NCBI GenBank assembly: GCA_964520985.1
Contig: CAZFPB010000001.1
Location: forward strand, 186,001-250,000
Source of the DNA: CAYSGL01 sp964520985
Lineage (GTDB): Bacteria > Pseudomonadota > Alphaproteobacteria > Micavibrionales > Micavibrionaceae
Reading direction: 5' to 3'
DNA length: 64,000 nt
Shown one piece after another: positions 60,713 through 64,000 of the stretch; position 1 is the first letter of the stretch, and every line of letters begins with the position of its first letter. The position numbers were made by a program, and so were the translations under genes. The notes under the pieces are model-generated. The model made no database searches and was not told the DNA's origin. It worked only from the letters and a program-made list of their open reading frames with translations.

Positions 60713-61534
60713 ATGACCGATTTTTTGAAAATGCATGGGCTGGGCAACGATTTTGTCATTCTGGACAACCAGAGGGGCGATCTGACGTTGGAACCCGCCA
60801 AAATCCGCGAGATTTGCGACCGCCGCCGCGGGGTGGGCTGTGACCAGCTGATCGTGCTGGAAAACCCGAATAACGACACCGCCGACCTGTTCATGCGGAT
60901 TTATAACCCGGATGGCAGCGAATCTGGCGCTTGCGGGAATGCGACCCGGTGCGTGGCCTATGATTTCTTCCTCAAAACCGGGGAGAGCAAGATCGTCATT
61001 GAAACGGTGGCAGGTCTGCTGACCTGCCATGCGGCGGGGGACGGGCATGTCACGGTCGATATGGGGCCGCCGGGGCTGAACTGGAAAGAGATTCCGCTGG
61101 CGCATGAAGCCGATACGCTGAAACTGCCGATCAAATATAAAAACTATCCGGCGCCAGTGGGGGTGAGCATCGGTAATCCGCACTGCGTGTTTTTCGTGGC
61201 GGATTGCGAAGCGGTCGATCTGGCAGCGGACGGTCCGCCGATTGAGCATCATGAGTTATTTCCCGAGCGCACTAATGTTGAATTCGTCAGCGTGAAAGCC
61301 CGCGATCACCTGCGTATGCGGGTGTGGGAGCGGGGGGCTGGTATCACGCAGGCCTGTGGCACTGGCGCTTGCGCCGTGGTGGTCGCAGCGATCCGCAAAG
61401 GCCTGTGCGATCATTCGGTGACGGTTACGCTCGATGGCGGCAACCTGCATATCGAATGGGACCCCAAAGACGGCCGCGTCTTCATGACAGGCTCTGCCAG
61501 CTACGCGTTTGACGGCGTGCTAAAAGGCGCGTAA
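60713..61534 (+). CDS. dapF: Diaminopimelate epimerase
   Basis: 273 aa. Catalytic cysteines Cys74 (SGACGNATRC) and Cys215 (ACGTGACAV) act as the two-base pair that interconverts LL- and meso-diaminopimelate, for lysine and peptidoglycan. The start MTDFLKMHGLGNDFV is canonical. Followed by mtaB after 9 bases. Confidence 0.96.
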   Translation: MTDFLKMHGLGNDFVILDNQRGDLTLEPAKIREICDRRRGVGCDQLIVLENPNNDTADLFMRIYNPDGSESGACGNATRCVAYDFFLKTGESKIVIETVAGLLTCHAAGDGHVTVDMGPPGLNWKEIPLAHEADTLKLPIKYKNYPAPVGVSIGNPHCVFFVADCEAVDLAADGPPIEHHELFPERTNVEFVSVKARDHLRMRVWERGAGITQACGTGACAVVVAAIRKGLCDHSVTVTLDGGNLHIEWDPKDGRVFMTGSASYAFDGVLKGA

Positions 61535-61543
61535 AACCGGGGC

Positions 61544-62797
61544 ATGTCCCATTCCGACCCGCAATTACTGACCTTCGGGTGCCGCCTCAATACCTATGAG
61601 TCCGAGGTGATGAAGAACCATGCGCGCGCGGCGGGTCTGGATAATGTCATTATCGTCAATACCTGTGCGGTGACCAAGGAAGCCGAGCGTCAGGCGCGGC
61701 AGGCGATCCGCAAAGCGCGCAAAACCAATCCTGAGGCGAAGATTATCGTGACGGGTTGCGCCGCGCAGATTCATCCCGAAAGTTTTGCATCGATGGGTGA
61801 AGTCGACAAAGTCATCGGCAACGATCTGAAACTCGAAGCCGGCACATGGCAGGGCCTCGCCGGCGATAAAATTCTCGTCAACGATATCATGGCGATTACG
61901 GAGACGGCCTCTCATCTGGTCGAAGGATTCGATGGGCGCGCCCGCGCCTTCGTGCAGGTACAAAATGGCTGCGATCATCGTTGCACCTTTTGCATCATTC
62001 CTTATGGACGCGGGAATTCACGTTCGGTGCCGATCGGCGCAATTGTTGAGCAGGTGCGCGCGCTGGTCACCAATGGGTATAATGAAATTGTTTTCACGGG
62101 CGTCGATGTGACATCGTATGGGCCTGACTTGCCGGGCGCGCCGAGTTTAGGACAGATGATCCGCCGCGTGCTAGCGCTGGTGCCGGAATTGAAACGCCTG
62201 CGTCTATCTTCGCTTGACCCTGTTGAAATAGACGATGATCTGTGGCGTCTGATTGCCGAAGAAGAACGGTTGATGCCGCATCTGCATATGAGCTTGCAGG
62301 CGGGAGATGACATGATTTTAAAACGCATGAAGCGCCGTCATCTGCGCCAGGATGCGATTGATATGTGCGCGCGGGCGCGTCGCTATCGCCCTGATATGGC
62401 GTTCGGCGCGGATATCATTGCGGGTTTCCCGACAGAAACCGATGAGATGTTCAAGAATACGCTCGATATTGTTGAAGAATGTGATCTGACTTTCCTGCAT
62501 GTCTTCCCGTATTCAGAGCGCGAAGGCACACCCGCCGCAAAGATGCCACAAGTAGCCCCTATCATTAGAAAAGAACGCGCGGCGCTGCTGCGCGCCCAAG
62601 GCGAAGCACAGATGCGCAAGTTTTTAACCAGCCATGTCGGCTTTACACGCCAAATCGTTGTCGAGCAGAATAATATTGGTCGCACCGAACATTTCGCCGA
62701 AGTCATGCTGGACCAGATGCTTGAACCCGGAACGCTTCATCGCGTTCAGACGTTGGGCCTAGATAACAATAAATTAACAGGAAAGTTATTGTCATGA
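61544..62797 (+). CDS. mtaB: tRNA t6A37 methylthiotransferase MtaB
   Basis: 417 aa radical-SAM enzyme. N-terminal UPF0004 domain with LTFGCRLNTYESEVM, VNTCAVTKEAERQA and VTGCAAQ (three cysteines for the auxiliary cluster); radical-SAM CDHRCTFCIIPYGRGNSRS with C-x3-C-x2-C. Makes ms2t6A in tRNA-Lys and others that read A-starting codons. Overlaps ftsY by four bases (ATGA). Confidence 0.93.
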   Translation: MSHSDPQLLTFGCRLNTYESEVMKNHARAAGLDNVIIVNTCAVTKEAERQARQAIRKARKTNPEAKIIVTGCAAQIHPESFASMGEVDKVIGNDLKLEAGTWQGLAGDKILVNDIMAITETASHLVEGFDGRARAFVQVQNGCDHRCTFCIIPYGRGNSRSVPIGAIVEQVRALVTNGYNEIVFTGVDVTSYGPDLPGAPSLGQMIRRVLALVPELKRLRLSSLDPVEIDDDLWRLIAEEERLMPHLHMSLQAGDDMILKRMKRRHLRQDAIDMCARARRYRPDMAFGADIIAGFPTETDEMFKNTLDIVEECDLTFLHVFPYSEREGTPAAKMPQVAPIIRKERAALLRAQGEAQMRKFLTSHVGFTRQIVVEQNNIGRTEHFAEVMLDQMLEPGTLHRVQTLGLDNNKLTGKLLS

Positions 62798-63975
62798 TGT
62801 TCTGGCGCAATAAAAAACGGGCGGGTGAGCAAGAGCGGGAGAATAAGGAAGACAAGCTTCTTCATCATAGCAACGAGCCAGCGATTGAGCCGCCGACCGA
62901 ATATGACACTGATATCGATCAGGCTTTCGTGCAAAACGAACTGGTCGCCAGTGAAACAACCATTATTGAAGACATCACGCAAATTCCAACACCTGTCCAC
63001 ACGCTGGAAGGCGATGCGCGCGAATATGAAGCGCTGCGCGATCACACGGAAGAGGGCGGATGGCTTTCGCGTCTGACGCGTGGCCTGACCAAGTCGTCGA
63101 GCGCACTGTCCACGGGCATTACCGATATTTTCACCAAGAAAAAACTGGACGCGGAGTCGCTCGAGCAACTGGAAGAATTGCTGATCACATCCGACCTCGG
63201 TCCGAAGACCGCCGCGCTGATTGTGAAGAATCTGGCGGCGCATAAATTCGATAAAGATATTGATGGCGAGAGCATCAAGGAAGCGCTGGCGAACCAAATC
63301 GCCGCGATGATAGAGCCGGTTGCCAAACCGCTGGATGTTCCCGCCAATACAAAACCATTCGTTATTCTGGTGTGTGGCGTCAATGGCGCGGGCAAAACCA
63401 CGACGATCGGCAAGCTCGCCTATGAGCTGCATATTAAACAGCACCGGAAGGTTGTGCTCGCGGCGGGCGATACGTTCCGCGCGGCGGCGATCGAGCAGCT
63501 GGGTGAGTGGGCCAAGCGCGCGCATGTGCCGATCGTGCAAAAAGATATCGGGGCCGACGCCGCCGCTGTGGCATTCGAAGCATATGAGCAGGCCAAGACA
63601 GATGAGGCGGATGTGTTAATCATTGATACGGCAGGCCGCTTGCAAAATAAGTCGAACCTGATGGCCGAGCTGGAAAAAATTGTCCGCGTGCTGAAGAAGC
63701 AGGACGAGACATTGCCGCATGCGGTGCTGCTGGTGCTCGATGCGACGACGGGGCAGAACGCTCATTCCCAGGTGAAAATTTTCAAAGAGGCTGTCGATGT
63801 CACCGGCTTGATCGTCACCAAGCTTGATGGCTCGGCCAAAGGCGGCGTGGTGATCAGCCTGGCGCAGGAATTCGGTCTGCCGATTCATATGATTGGCGTC
63901 GGTGAGGGTGAAAACCACCTCAGCCCGTTCAAGGCGGATGATTTCGCCCGGGCTTTGCTCGGTATATCTCATTGA
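62794..63975 (+). CDS. ftsY: Signal recognition particle receptor FtsY
   Basis: 393 aa. An acidic N-terminal A domain (1-100, EDKLLHHSNEPAIEPPTEYD-like) precedes the N-G GTPase with GVNGAGKTTTIGKLA, DTFRAAAIEQL, DTAGRLQNKSNLM and TKLDGSAKGG. Membrane-docked partner of Ffh. Last gene seen before the right edge. Confidence 0.97.
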   Translation: MMFWRNKKRAGEQERENKEDKLLHHSNEPAIEPPTEYDTDIDQAFVQNELVASETTIIEDITQIPTPVHTLEGDAREYEALRDHTEEGGWLSRLTRGLTKSSSALSTGITDIFTKKKLDAESLEQLEELLITSDLGPKTAALIVKNLAAHKFDKDIDGESIKEALANQIAAMIEPVAKPLDVPANTKPFVILVCGVNGAGKTTTIGKLAYELHIKQHRKVVLAAGDTFRAAAIEQLGEWAKRAHVPIVQKDIGADAAAVAFEAYEQAKTDEADVLIIDTAGRLQNKSNLMAELEKIVRVLKKQDETLPHAVLLVLDATTGQNAHSQVKIFKEAVDVTGLIVTKLDGSAKGGVVISLAQEFGLPIHMIGVGEGENHLSPFKADDFARALLGISH

Positions 63976-64000
63976 AAAATTAACCAATTTTTGGCATGAT

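Noticed and set aside
1..64000. CRISPR arrays, insertion sequences, rRNA genes or integrase genes
   Set aside because: No regular spaced repeats, terminal inverted repeats with transposase, rRNA motifs or tyrosine recombinase motifs were seen.

Overview
The window reads as chromosomal DNA of an alphaproteobacterium. The evidence is gene order and content: ffh-rpsP-rimM-trmD-rplS, dapF-mtaB-ftsY, dnaG-rpoD behind a YqeY gene, sdhE-mfd opposite recG, an ELM1/DUF1022 protein, ExoD, DUF502, and a GyrA of alphaproteobacterial type. The closest genus cannot be read from sequence alone. A deep, Micavibrio- or Rhodospirillales-like lineage is only a guess. Base composition is moderately GC-rich in the housekeeping genes and visibly AT-richer in several small accessory genes (about 14.1-14.8, 18.9-19.8, 25.7-26.9 and 55.7-56.0 kb).

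Layout. 0-9 kb: an autotransporter-like gene cut by the left edge, exoD-dsbB, tRNA-Leu(CAA), an OafA-type acyltransferase facing uvrA, a degenerate zinc-ribbon protein, a GST and ssb. 9-14 kb: a DUF2059 protein, gyrA, a SET-domain protein, coaD and tRNA-Lys. 14-20 kb: accessory genes (AT-rich membrane protein, short ManC-like nucleotidyltransferase, LamG-like protein with a terminator in its leader), then single-chain glycyl-tRNA synthetase, DUF502 and a hydrophilic orphan. 20-26 kb: recG, sdhE, mfd. 26-33 kb: two tandem paralogous secreted Cys proteins, an AmgK-like kinase, aspartate aminotransferase overlapping an alpha/beta hydrolase, a patatin, a multi-hairpin RNA candidate and a LysR regulator. 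33-47 kb: trxB, ELM1, Lrp, greA, an EF-hand protein, carB/carA with two small envelope genes between them, yqeY, dnaG, rpoD. 47-56 kb: small secreted proteins, a CX5R phosphatase, tRNA-Ile(CAT), an N-domain-only prepilin peptidase, a slipin, and leuB-leuD separated from leuC by three envelope/signalling genes. 55-64 kb: a run of very small genes including a 30-residue cysteine peptide, an I78-type inhibitor, then the ribosome/SRP operon and dapF-mtaB-ftsY.

Functionally the core covers DNA repair and transcription-repair coupling (UvrA, Mfd, RecG), replication and transcription (Ssb, GyrA, DnaG, RpoD, GreA), translation (GlyRS, S16, L19, RimM, TrmD, MtaB, three tRNAs), co-translational targeting (Ffh and FtsY), leucine, carbamoyl-phosphate and diaminopimelate synthesis, and redox/periplasmic folding (TrxB, DsbB). 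No CRISPR array, insertion sequence, rRNA operon or intact prophage was seen.

The least explained signals are the four-hairpin RNA with UUCG loops downstream of lysR (about 32.39-32.52 kb), the 30-residue Cys peptide gene at 55.7 kb in a cluster of small genes, the tandem four-Cys secreted paralogs at 25.7-26.7 kb, and terminator-like hairpins placed directly in front of a LamG-like gene and of rimM. All start choices, promoters and RNA folds were made by eye.
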